Shown: piece after piece, positions 27,050 through 35,567 of the stretch
Position numbering within the stretch: position 1 is the stretch's first letter
Layout: the number at the start of each line of letters is the position of its first letter
Assembly: GCF_030272695.1 (NCBI RefSeq)
Contig: NZ_JARFYN010000011.1
Location: 1 to 64,000 of the forward strand
Direction of reading: 5' to 3'
Length of the DNA: 64,000 bases
Origin: Martinezella calliandrae
GTDB lineage: Bacteria; Pseudomonadota; Alphaproteobacteria; Rhizobiales; Rhizobiaceae
Translations under genes and position numbers: made by a program
Notes under the pieces: model-generated
Databases searched by the model: none
Seen by the model: the letters and a program-made list of their open reading frames with translations, nothing else
What the model was told of the DNA's origin: nothing

Positions 27050-27105
27050 CGTTTCGACCTGTCTCTAGCTGGACGCGCGCGGGCAAACGCTCATCTGGAT
27101 CCGCC

Positions 27106-27906
27106 TCACCACCGCGGCTCCATCTGCTGGCCACTGGGGATAGCGTTAACGCTGGCGTTGAAGAATTGCTCGCGCCGCGCCTGCGCCAGATCCCTCTCGC
27201 TCTGCTCGGATTGCAGCCAGGTACCCATCATCGTCATTTGCTGCGATACGAGTCCACGAAGCTTTTGCATCTGCGCTACTTGCTGAGCAGCGATCTCATG
27301 TCCGACCTGCAGCGCCTTCATCTGCCCGTCCGCACTCTGCGACATCGAGCGAAGCGAGGCCATCGTATCCTCTTCGCTGTCGAATTGGTTTGCTGTCAAA
27401 CTGGCAGCCTGGAGGGTGCCGGCAATCGTATCGCGATTGGTGTCGGACCAGTCTTGGTAAGATGACGAGAAGCTTGTGGCGTTTGGAAGGTTGGTCTTGA
27501 GATCGGCATAACTTTTGAAACGCTGTTTGAGGATATCATCGGCATTTCCCATCGAAAATGCGATGCCCTGCCCTTGCGCGACAATCCCTCTGAGTTGGTC
27601 GAGGTCTCCCTCGACCTCTCCCCAGACGTGATTGGGGAGCTGCGCGGTGTTCTGCAGCATATTCTCGTAGATCTTCAGCTGATTTTCGATTTGCTCGGCG
27701 AGCTGACTGATCTGCGTGATCTGGTTCTGGATCTGTTCACCGGATTGACCGACGAGGGAGACCAGCTCCCCATTATTGAGAATTTGCGTGAATTCGGTCG
27801 CGCCTTCGAGTGCGCCGCTTGCGCGAGATGGTTCATCACTGACCATCAAGGCAAGAGCGGTAATTCCGCTGAGCCATCTATTCGAACGCAAGCAACGCCG
27901 CAGCAT
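27106..27906 (-). CDS. trbJ: TrbJ, VirB5-like secreted protein
   Basis: A 266-residue protein starting at 27906 (MLRRCLRSNRW), overlapping the end of trbE. A signal peptide ends near SRASGA. The mature part is almost all helix and coiled coil (GEQIQNQITQISQLAEQIENQL; QVAQMQKLRGLVSQQMTMMG), as in TrbJ/VirB5 pilus-tip or adhesin components. The end, IPSGQQMEPRW, resembles what I remember of the Ti TrbK C-terminus, so a trbJ-trbK fusion by deletion is conceivable but unproven. Confidence 0.85.
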   Translation of the reverse strand: MLRRCLRSNRWLSGITALALMVSDEPSRASGALEGATEFTQILNNGELVSLVGQSGEQIQNQITQISQLAEQIENQLKIYENMLQNTAQLPNHVWGEVEGDLDQLRGIVAQGQGIAFSMGNADDILKQRFKSYADLKTNLPNATSFSSSYQDWSDTNRDTIAGTLQAASLTANQFDSEEDTMASLRSMSQSADGQMKALQVGHEIAAQQVAQMQKLRGLVSQQMTMMGTWLQSEQSERDLAQARREQFFNASVNAIPSGQQMEPRW

Positions 27907-30337
27907 CTTGGACTCCTCGCGATTGCAGCCAATGAATAGGCCACTCCTGGCCATGTGTGGACTTGAGGGCCCTTATGCGCTTGAGAGCTTCCTTGCCGGA
28001 TGCGCCGACAAAGCTCAAAGCGACCGGACCAAGCGACATGTCGAACAGTCGACGGCCTTCGGGGCTTGCAACGTAATATTCGCGCTTCGGGATCGAGGTC
28101 GAAACGATCTCGATCTGACGGTCGTTAAACCCGATGCCCTCATAGAACTCGCGCGTGCCCGGCTCTCGTGCCGATCTGTTCGGCAGACAAATCTTTGTCG
28201 GGCATGACTCCTTGAGCACATCGATGATTCCGGACCGCTCGGCATCGGAGATCGACTGCGTCGCAAGTACGACAGCGCAATTGGCCTTGCGCAGGACCTT
28301 GAGCCACTCACGGATCTTGCTGCGAAACACCGGATGCCCGAGCATCAGCCAGGCCTCATCCAGTATGATGAGGCTCGGCCTTCCATCGAGGCGCTTCTCG
28401 ATGCGATGGAAGAGGTAGGTGAGCACGGGAACCAGATTGCGCTCACCGAGGTTCATCAACTGCTCGATGTCAAAGGTCTGAAACGCGCTGAGCAGCAGCC
28501 CGTCCTTCTCAGCGTCGAGAAGCTGTCCCATCGGGCCATCCACGGTGTAATGATGCAGTGCGTCCTTGATTTCCCGCATTTGCACGCCACTGACAAAGTC
28601 CGACAGGGAGCGACCGGGCGCGGTGGACATCAAAGCAGTCTGTCTGGAGATCGCATTGCGGTGGTTGGGAGAGATAGCGACCCCTTGAAGGGCGACCAGC
28701 ATTTCAAGCCACTCCGCCGCCCAGGCCCGGTCACCATCGCTTTCAAGCTCAGCCAGTGGGCAGAAGGCGAGCCGTGTTGCCCCGTCCGCGCCGTATCCGC
28801 CAATCTCGTAGTGGTCGCCGCCAGCGGCCAGCGTCAGCGGCAATAGCGAATTTCCCTTGTCGAAGGCGAAGATCTGCGCCGACTGATAGCGACGAAACTG
28901 CGCGGCAATCAACCCCAGCAGCGTGGATTTGCCTGATCCGGTCGGCCCGAAGATCAAGGTGTGGCCGACATCGTCGACATGCAGGTTGAGGCGAAACGGC
29001 GTCGAGCCGCTGGCGACTTGCATCAGTGGCGGCGAATGGTCCGGATAAAATGGGCATGGCGCGATCGGATTGCCGGACCAAACGGAGTTCAGTGGCACCA
29101 GATCTGCCAGATTGCTGGTATTGATCAGCGGCTCGCGAATATTGCAGTACCAATTGCCCGGAAGACTTCCGAGGTAGGCATCGGTCGCGTTCAGCGTCTC
29201 GATGCGAGCGCCAAAGCCTTCAGCCTGGATCAGCCGACGGATTGCTTCCGCTTTTTCCTGCAACGCGGCCCTGTCCCTATCAAATGCCACGATGACCGGA
29301 GTGTAATAGCCATAGGCGACGAGCTGGGAGGATGCCTGAGCGATCGCATCTTCAGTTTCGGCGACCATGCTCAATGCATCCTGATCGACTGAACGGCTTT
29401 GCGTTTGAAAGAGCTGGTCGAAGAAGGGGCGCACCTTCTGCTGCCATTTCTTTCGGGTCCGTTCCAGCCTGGCACGCGCCTCCTCAGCATCCAGGAACAC
29501 GAAGCGGGATGACCAGCGATATGTGAGCGGCATCAGATCCAGACTGTTCAGGATCCCGGGCCAGCTTTCGGCAGGTAGCCCGTCAATCGCAATCACGGCT
29601 AGAAAACGATTGTCTATCCTCGGTGTCAGACCATGTTCGAGCTCGGCGGTGGCGACCCAGTCGAGATACATGGGGACACCGGGAATACGAAGCGGGTGGG
29701 TTTCGCCGATGATGCAGAAACGAACGAACTGCAGCAGCTCGTCATAGCGAGCGGTTCTTTCCCCTCCCCTCTCCGAAATCTCGCGCGTTTGCATGCGCTG
29801 GATTGAGAGCGAGTTCGCCAGATATTGTTCGACCTCCCGGATCGTCATCTTGAAAAAGTGCAAAACTGTCTCGGCAAACGACGCCTTCCGGCTCGCTTCG
29901 TCGGAATAGATATACCTCGTGAGACCCGACTTCCTTGGTTCGAGGGGCCGATAGGTGAGCACAATTGCATGCTTGCTTTCGAAGTGTCCGTGTTCGCGCT
30001 CGAAATGGGCGCGGCGCTCGGCGTCGATGGCTCGCGTCACTGCATCCGGAAAATAACAACTACCCGCGGACGGGTAATCGATGGTGGGAATGCGAACCGC
30101 CTCAACCTGGATCATCCAGCCACTCCCGAGCCGCGATAACACCGCATTGATTTGTCTCGAGAGTTCGTTCCGCTCCTGATCGGTAGCGCTTTCCGAATCT
30201 GGGCCGGCAAAATACCAGCCCGCCATCAGGCTCCCGTCCTTCAAAAGTAGGACGCCATTGTCGATCAACCCGGCATAAGGGACGAGATCGGCAAACGAGG
30301 GGCCGCTCGTGCGAAAGCGTTTCAGCGCGACCATCAT
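27878..30337 (-). CDS. trbE: TrbE, VirB4-like secretion ATPase
   Basis: An 819-residue inner-membrane-associated ATPase that drives pilus and channel assembly. The N-terminal CagE/TrbE domain occupies about 1-430. Walker A is FGPTGSGKSTLLGL, with Walker B SLIILDEAWLMLGHP and a downstream VVLATQSISD. Length matches Ti TrbE (about 820). It follows trbD by 7 bp. No frame damage is visible over the full length. Confidence 0.95.
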   Translation of the reverse strand: MMVALKRFRTSGPSFADLVPYAGLIDNGVLLLKDGSLMAGWYFAGPDSESATDQERNELSRQINAVLSRLGSGWMIQVEAVRIPTIDYPSAGSCYFPDAVTRAIDAERRAHFEREHGHFESKHAIVLTYRPLEPRKSGLTRYIYSDEASRKASFAETVLHFFKMTIREVEQYLANSLSIQRMQTREISERGGERTARYDELLQFVRFCIIGETHPLRIPGVPMYLDWVATAELEHGLTPRIDNRFLAVIAIDGLPAESWPGILNSLDLMPLTYRWSSRFVFLDAEEARARLERTRKKWQQKVRPFFDQLFQTQSRSVDQDALSMVAETEDAIAQASSQLVAYGYYTPVIVAFDRDRAALQEKAEAIRRLIQAEGFGARIETLNATDAYLGSLPGNWYCNIREPLINTSNLADLVPLNSVWSGNPIAPCPFYPDHSPPLMQVASGSTPFRLNLHVDDVGHTLIFGPTGSGKSTLLGLIAAQFRRYQSAQIFAFDKGNSLLPLTLAAGGDHYEIGGYGADGATRLAFCPLAELESDGDRAWAAEWLEMLVALQGVAISPNHRNAISRQTALMSTAPGRSLSDFVSGVQMREIKDALHHYTVDGPMGQLLDAEKDGLLLSAFQTFDIEQLMNLGERNLVPVLTYLFHRIEKRLDGRPSLIILDEAWLMLGHPVFRSKIREWLKVLRKANCAVVLATQSISDAERSGIIDVLKESCPTKICLPNRSAREPGTREFYEGIGFNDRQIEIVSTSIPKREYYVASPEGRRLFDMSLGPVALSFVGASGKEALKRIRALKSTHGQEWPIHWLQSRGVQDAAALLAFE

Positions 30338-30344
30338 GGGCTCC

Positions 30345-30644
30345 TCAATATCTGCGCCACGGCGAAGTTGTTGGTTTGTAATAGGGTTGATAGGAGATGT
30401 GGCGGATATAGACCCGACGCATAAGCGGATCCGACTTCGCCATCATTCTGAGCAAGCCGATGATCACGGTCCACAGGCCGAGCCCGAGGACGGCCGAGTA
30501 TGCGGTCATGACGACAAAGATGAGAATGACGGCCGCCAAGCCGGTAATCAGGACCACTTCCCGATCGGCGCCCATGAGAAGGTTGGGACGCGAGAGCGCT
30601 CTGTGGATGCGATTGCTTCGAAGTTCGGTACGAGTGTCAGCCAT
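30345..30644 (-). CDS. trbD: TrbD, VirB3-like protein
   Basis: A 99-residue inner-membrane protein with two closely spaced helices ([20 protein letters not shown] and [16 protein letters not shown]). The conserved lead-in reads [20 protein letters not shown], with [10 protein letters not shown] characteristic of the VirB3/TrbD family. It overlaps trbC and precedes trbE, the order known from Ti plasmids. Confidence 0.92.
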   Translation of the reverse strand: MADTRTELRSNRIHRALSRPNLLMGADREVVLITGLAAVILIFVVMTAYSAVLGLGLWTVIIGLLRMMAKSDPLMRRVYIRHISYQPYYKPTTSPWRRY

Positions 30645-31008
30645 GAGCCCCCTCCCCTACCGTCGCCGGACCGCTATCAGATGACATACCAATCGATGCT
30701 CCCGTTGCGCCGAAGAGCCCGACGATTTGGGTCGCGCCGAGAAGAACGCCGGCGACGAGAACGATGTACACTAGGCGCCGGGCAAAATCGTTGAGTTCGC
30801 CGCCGAAGATCAGCATGCCGCCGGCGATAGCGACGGCCGCGAGCGCTATATATCCGGCGACGGGGCCAGTGATGGATTCCTGTATCTGCTGGAGCGGTCC
30901 CTCCCACGGTAGGCCGCCGCCTCCCGAGCTTGCGAAGGCTGGTCGCGCAATAAGAACCGCGGCGGTTGCCGAAAGCCATTGACTTGAAAACTTAATTTCA
31001 GGCCGCAT
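30637..31008 (-). CDS. trbC: TrbC, pilin precursor (VirB2-like)
   Basis: A 123-residue prepilin. The start at 31008 ([11 protein letters not shown]) is chosen because it overlaps trbB by 11 bp and gives a normal signal peptide ending [12 protein letters not shown]. Two hydrophobic helices follow ([38 protein letters not shown]). The TraF protease encoded at 17960-18526 is the likely processing enzyme. Confidence 0.9.
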   Translation of the reverse strand: MRPEIKFSSQWLSATAAVLIARPAFASSGGGGLPWEGPLQQIQESITGPVAGYIALAAVAIAGGMLIFGGELNDFARRLVYIVLVAGVLLGATQIVGLFGATGASIGMSSDSGPATVGEGAHG

Positions 31009-31969
31009 CACGACCCTCCTCTGCGTAGGGCTCGATTTGATATTGGCCGCCAATGAAGCGGCTGACATGAAGGATTTCCGACACCTGTCGACCGCGGGGC
31101 GTTCGCTCGATAAAAACGATGAGATCGACGGCATCTCCAATCACGGCCTGCATCGGCTGCTGGCTTGCCTCTGCCGTGAGCTGCTCGAGGCGCTGCAACG
31201 CCGAGCGCGCGGAGTTCGAATGGATGGTCGCGACCCCGCCCGGATGCCCCGTATTCCAGGCCTTAAGAAGGGTGAGCGCCGCACCGTCCCTTACCTCTCC
31301 CACGACGATGCGGTCCGGCCGTAAGCGCATCGTGCTCTTCAGCAATCGCGACATGTCGACGGCGTCGCTCGTGTGCAGGTACACCGCATTCTGGGCGAAA
31401 CATTGTATTTCTGCCGTATCCTCCAGGATGACGAGGCGATCTTGCGGCGCCTGTGCGGCGATTTCCGCAAGGATAGCATTCGTCAACGTGGTTTTCCCGG
31501 AACCCGTTCCGCCCGCGACGACAATATTCAGCTTGGAGGCGACGGCGCTGCGAATGACCGACACCTGATGGGCGGTCATCACCTCTTTGCTCACATAGTC
31601 CTCGAGAGGGATGAGCTGTGACGCCCGACGTCTGATGGTGAAAGATGGACCCGCGACCACGGGCGGTAGAAGACCTTCGAAGCGGTGCCCGCCGATCGGC
31701 AACTCTCCCGATATGATCGGTCGAGTGTCGTCGGCCTCGGTATTGAGTGCATGCGCCACGCTGCCGATGACAGTCTCGGCCGCGGCCCGAGACATTTCGC
31801 CGGAGGCGGCCATGCCTTGGCCAAGACGTTCTATGTAGAGCCGTCCATCCGGATTGAGCATGATCTCGACAACATTCGGATCGTCAAGGGCGACGCAGAG
31901 ATGGTCGCCGAGGGCGTTCTGCAACTTGCTGACAAGGCGGGGGAGCGACGGGTATGGGTTACTCGTCAT
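30998..31969 (-). CDS. trbB: TrbB, VirB11-like ATPase
   Basis: A 323-residue hexameric AAA-type secretion ATPase. The start at 31969 ([12 protein letters not shown]) leaves 1 bp to traI; an upstream in-frame start would lie in traI. Walker A is [13 protein letters not shown], with [13 protein letters not shown], the Asp/His box [16 protein letters not shown], and [14 protein letters not shown]. It acts on the cytoplasmic face with TrbE. All motifs are intact. Confidence 0.95.
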   Translation of the reverse strand: MTSNPYPSLPRLVSKLQNALGDHLCVALDDPNVVEIMLNPDGRLYIERLGQGMAASGEMSRAAAETVIGSVAHALNTEADDTRPIISGELPIGGHRFEGLLPPVVAGPSFTIRRRASQLIPLEDYVSKEVMTAHQVSVIRSAVASKLNIVVAGGTGSGKTTLTNAILAEIAAQAPQDRLVILEDTAEIQCFAQNAVYLHTSDAVDMSRLLKSTMRLRPDRIVVGEVRDGAALTLLKAWNTGHPGGVATIHSNSARSALQRLEQLTAEASQQPMQAVIGDAVDLIVFIERTPRGRQVSEILHVSRFIGGQYQIEPYAEEGRDAA

Positions 31970-31970
31970 A

Positions 31971-32594
31971 TCAAGCCGCCTCATGCCTGTGCGCGACGAA
32001 GCCAGACGAGTAGCCATTGGGCCTCAATCGCTCGAAACTCGCGCGGTCAGCAGGCAGGATGCCCGCGACACTCAGCGTTTCATTGACGGTCAGAGGCTCT
32101 CCGAGTCGCTGCATCGGCCAACCGGCGCGGCCGAGAATTCTTTCGAACCGGACGTCGGTCGCAGTGGCAATTTCGACGAAGCCGTTCAGACGGCACCACT
32201 CGATGATACCCGCGAACATGGTCAGGGTCGCGTGGTGAAGCGAGGCACCCCTACCGTCTGCGCAGCTTGTATCGACGCAGAATCGCGAGCTTTCGATCAT
32301 TTGCTCATGTGCGACGAGTTTGCCGCCGCGAAGGAGTTGCGGGAATACGGTGGCAAGCATGGTGGCCCCGACCGCGGGCAAGAGGCGCGCGCAGCCGATA
32401 ACGGCATCCCCGACCCCCAAGGTAATGATGTAGGTGGGCGACATCAGGTCGAATTGATCAAATTCGCGGCCATCGACCGAACGGACGTCCCAGCCGAGGC
32501 GGCCTTGAAAGATGCGCGCTCTGAGGCAATGCATCTGATCAAGGATATGATGTTCTGCCGGGCTATTTGGATTGCGGATGGCGATGACATGCAT
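31971..32594 (-). CDS. traI: TraI, acyl-homoserine lactone synthase (LuxI family)
   Basis: A 207-residue autoinducer synthase. LuxI-family conserved residues are present: RARIFQGRLGWDV (Arg, Phe, Trp), EFDQFD (two Asp), GCARLLP (Arg), and MIESSRFCVD (Glu and Arg). It makes the signal read by TraR (21719-22420) and is the first gene of the trb operon. Acyl-chain preference cannot be predicted safely. A TraR-type dyad lies about 140 bp upstream. Confidence 0.93.
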   Translation of the reverse strand: MHVIAIRNPNSPAEHHILDQMHCLRARIFQGRLGWDVRSVDGREFDQFDLMSPTYIITLGVGDAVIGCARLLPAVGATMLATVFPQLLRGGKLVAHEQMIESSRFCVDTSCADGRGASLHHATLTMFAGIIEWCRLNGFVEIATATDVRFERILGRAGWPMQRLGEPLTVNETLSVAGILPADRASFERLRPNGYSSGFVAHRHEAA

Positions 32595-32710
32595 CTTGCA
32601 AATCTCCTAGATGGCGACGGACAGAGATTTGCCGGACGGCGGTCGCGCAATCTAGTCGCAAAAGTGTTAGCGGAGGTTGGTGTCGATCTGGCGCGTTGAC
32701 GGCTGTAACT

Positions 32711-32746
32711 GATCCGCTCGCACAAATGCGAGTTGGCGCAGCCAAC
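32711..32746 (-). promoter_or_regulatory. tra-box-like promoter element (copy 2, traI-trb operon)
   Basis: The dyad GTTGGC-GCA-GCCAAC lies at 32732-32746 and the conserved minus-strand sequence continues down to GGATC at about 32711. It matches the element before traA (17471-17506) at 31 of 36 bases, while sequences around both diverge. Here it faces traI. Since TraR normally activates traI and trb, this is the expected site of action. Confidence 0.6.
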
Positions 32747-33205
32747 GCCTTTCAACAATATCTCCGCTCGACAGGCGCCTGGGGTGTTGGTCGGCGCGAC
32801 CTTCTCGCGGACGTGCCGTCTCCTTCAGCAGGGCGCGGCCATTCAGCAGCGTTTGATTTTGAAGTGCAGCGACGAACTTTGGGGATAATTGCGATACCGA
32901 GTCGGGCTCAGATTCGTTTTGGCGTCGCCTTCGGAAATGGTAACTGCAGACTACTTCAGACCGGGAGTTGCAATGATCCACAAGAGATAGGAGCTAAGTT
33001 TTCGGCGCACCTCGCTCTCTAAGTTATTGCATTTAAAGGGTAAGCCGAAATGCGCGGCCAAAAACCTTTTGTCATTGGAATTGCCGCTAAGGTTTTGTTA
33101 ACCCTATTTTTCTTGCCAATAAATGAGAATCGGGCCTTACTGCCCAGGTGCGGAGTTGAGCGAGTGGTTCGCGAAAAACCGCAGATAAAGCGAACAGGCA
33201 ACATT
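32747..33205 (+). promoter_or_regulatory. repA leader region
   Basis: A 459-bp gap between the traI promoter element and repA. It is AT-richer toward repA (33030-33130), as expected for the repABC promoters, which in related plasmids are repressed by RepA with RepB. I see no parS copy and no gene here. A minus-strand open frame across 32667-32981 has no family resemblance. Confidence 0.45.
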
Positions 33206-34420
33206 ATGGCAGAGACCGCAGAAGCGAAGATAACGAAATATCCCGGACTGAGGTCCGTGATTGCGCGTCACGCTTCAACGCTTTCAGCGCAGTTGCAGGC
33301 GCATCATATGAATATCTTTCCGCCGCATGCACGTAAGGGCATTCGCACTTTTTCGCCCGCCGAAACCGCCAAGCTCCTCGGTGTTGCTGAAGGGTACTTG
33401 CGCACCGTGGCATCTGAAATGCCTGATTTTAATGTCGCGCAGGGTGCCGGCGGACGCCGGATGTACTCGGTCGACGACATTGCTGCCCTTCGAAAGCATC
33501 TGGAACAGGGCTCACGGGCCAGTGGCCGTTATTTGCCGCATCGTCGGGACGGCGAGGATCTGCAGGTGATCGCGGTCATGAACTTCAAAGGCGGGTCGGG
33601 TAAGACGACGACGTCCGCCCATCTCGCGCAATATCTCGCTCTGCGTGGTTTCCGCGTTCTTGCTATCGACTTGGATCCCCAGGCTAGTCTCTCCGCGTTA
33701 TTCGGCAACCAGCCGGAAATTCATGTCGGTCCCAACGAGACGCTCTATGGCGCCATTCGCTACGACGAAGAGCAGCGCCACATGAGCGAGGTGGTCCGCT
33801 CAACCTATATTCCCGACCTCCATCTTGTCCCGGGTAACCTTGAACTGATGGAATTTGAGCACGACACTCCGCGCGCTCTGATGACGAGACAGGCCGGAGA
33901 TACGCTGTTCTTCGCGCGTGTCCAGGCGGCGATCGCGCAGGTCGAAGAAAATTACGATGTCGTGGTGATTGATTGCCCTCCCCAACTTGGCTTTCTTACC
34001 CTGTCGGCGCTCACTGCCGCGACGTCTGTTTTGATTACGGTTCATCCACAGATGCTCGACGTCATGTCGATGAATCAGTTCCTGTCGATGACGAGCGATC
34101 TTCTCGAGGAGATATCGGCATCGGGAGCCGAGGATCGCCACAAGTGGATGCGGTATTTGATCACCCGCTTCGAACCGACCGACGGCCCTCAGAACCAAAT
34201 GGTCGCATTCCTGCGGTCGATGTTTGCTGAAAACGTCATGATCAATCCGATGTTGAAGAGCACCGCAATCTCTGATGCAGGCCTCACCAACCAGACACTG
34301 TTCGAAGTCGACCGCGGTCAGTTCACGCGCACGACCTATGATCGGGCGCTCGAGTCTATGAACAATGTCAATGGTGAGATCGAGGCATTGATTAAGAAAG
34401 CATGGGGCAGAGCAGCATGA
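33206..34420 (+). CDS. repA: RepA, ParA-type partition ATPase and repressor
   Basis: A 404-residue plasmid partition ATPase. The start at 33206 (MAETAEAKITKY) gives the normal RepA length; an upstream in-frame ATG adds 52 unlike residues. The N-terminal DNA-binding region (about 45-115) contains FSPAETAKLLGVAEGYLRT. The deviant Walker A is MNFKGGSGKTTT, with AIDLDPQASLSALFG and VVVIDCPPQLGFLT after it. It drives segregation with RepB and represses repABC transcription. It overlaps repB by ATGA. Confidence 0.96.
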   Translation: MAETAEAKITKYPGLRSVIARHASTLSAQLQAHHMNIFPPHARKGIRTFSPAETAKLLGVAEGYLRTVASEMPDFNVAQGAGGRRMYSVDDIAALRKHLEQGSRASGRYLPHRRDGEDLQVIAVMNFKGGSGKTTTSAHLAQYLALRGFRVLAIDLDPQASLSALFGNQPEIHVGPNETLYGAIRYDEEQRHMSEVVRSTYIPDLHLVPGNLELMEFEHDTPRALMTRQAGDTLFFARVQAAIAQVEENYDVVVIDCPPQLGFLTLSALTAATSVLITVHPQMLDVMSMNQFLSMTSDLLEEISASGAEDRHKWMRYLITRFEPTDGPQNQMVAFLRSMFAENVMINPMLKSTAISDAGLTNQTLFEVDRGQFTRTTYDRALESMNNVNGEIEALIKKAWGRAA

Positions 34421-35412
34421 GCCGGAAGGACATATTTGCGAATCTGAAACCCAACGCCAATCCTGTCGAGGCAGAGGGGCCCGTAGACTTCGAGCGTCCT
34501 CTGCTCGCCAGGACGAAGCCGATGTCGGCCGTCACGAAATCGCTTGGCGACCTCAACGACCGCAGTCGTCGGGCTGATGATATCGAAAAGCGGTTGGCGG
34601 AAGGCCAGGCCGTCGTCGAAATGGATGTCTCCCAGATCGATCCGTCCTTTGTACGCGATCGCATGCCGGGTGACATCGATAGCCTCGTTGCCGCGATCCG
34701 CGAGCAAGGCCAACAGGTGCCGATCCTGGTGCGCCCCCACCCTGAGCACGCCGGTCGGTATCAGGTGGCGTTTGGTCACCGTCGTCTGCGTGCCGTCACC
34801 GAGCTCGGACGGCCCGTCAAGGCTGTCGTCCGCGAACTGTCGGATGAGCAACTGGTCATTGCGCAAGGACAAGAAAATAACGAACGCCAGGATCTCACCT
34901 ACATCGAGAAAGCGCGCTTTGCCGATCAGCTCAAAGCCCGTTTCACCCGCGACACCATCATGTCGGCTCTATCGGTGCAGAAGGGAGATCTGTCTCTGAT
35001 GTTGTCGGTCGTGGCTCGTGTTCCGGCTGAACTCATCGAGGCGATTGGCCCGGCGCCCGGCATTGGGCGCCGGAGCTGGGTCGATTTTGCTGACTACCTT
35101 GCTGTCGGCAGCAACATAGATAACGCGATCGAGATCAGCGGCTCGCCACAGATAAGGGCCCTCCCCTCTGACGAACGCTTCAAGGCGATCATGAAGGAAA
35201 TTAAGCCCCGCTCTGCGGTTCAGCCTGCCGACGACTGGGCGACGCCAAATGGCCTTCGTCTTGGTCAGATCAGAGCGAGCAGAAGCAAGCTGGATATTTC
35301 CATCGATCGAAAAACATCACCGGAGTTTGCGGCCTTCGTTCTCGAACGCCTACCGACGCTGTTCGATGAATTTCGCTCAAAACAATCGGATCAACCGAAA
35401 AACGGAGAGTAA
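34417..35412 (+). CDS. repB: RepB, ParB-type centromere-binding protein
   Basis: A 331-residue ParB homologue. The start at 34417 (MSRKDIFANL) overlaps the repA stop. The ParB/Srx-like region has IREQGQQVPILVRPHPEH, then YQVAFGHRRLRAV. The helix-turn-helix segment lies around 150-215 (LTYIEKARFADQLKARF). Its target sites are the two 16-bp palindromes downstream of repC. It also co-represses the operon with RepA. Confidence 0.95.
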   Translation: MSRKDIFANLKPNANPVEAEGPVDFERPLLARTKPMSAVTKSLGDLNDRSRRADDIEKRLAEGQAVVEMDVSQIDPSFVRDRMPGDIDSLVAAIREQGQQVPILVRPHPEHAGRYQVAFGHRRLRAVTELGRPVKAVVRELSDEQLVIAQGQENNERQDLTYIEKARFADQLKARFTRDTIMSALSVQKGDLSLMLSVVARVPAELIEAIGPAPGIGRRSWVDFADYLAVGSNIDNAIEISGSPQIRALPSDERFKAIMKEIKPRSAVQPADDWATPNGLRLGQIRASRSKLDISIDRKTSPEFAAFVLERLPTLFDEFRSKQSDQPKNGE

Positions 35413-35414
35413 CC

Positions 35415-35507
35415 GCAAAAAGAAAAGGCCCCAAAACGTCGCCGTTCCGGAAGCCTCATCTCACTTGTAGCGAAGCAGAGATTCGCATTTCCGGGAATCA
35501 TCGTCAA
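35415..35507 (-). ncRNA. Antisense ctRNA (incompatibility RNA) with its promoter
   Basis: In the repB-repC gap the minus strand shows TTGACG (35507-35502), 17 bases, then GAATCT (35484-35479), a good sigma-70 promoter. It starts an RNA near 35472. About 50 nt later there is a GC-rich imperfect hairpin (35427-35455) and a run of T on the transcript strand near 35415-35426. Known repABC plasmids make a counter-transcribed RNA of about 50-60 nt here that shuts off repC translation. Position, promoter and size fit. Confidence 0.75.
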
Positions 35508-35567
35508 GAGTCTTTGGCACCGTTTTTGGTGAGCGCTTTTCTTTTGCCTTTCGAAAGGTGAAAGAAA

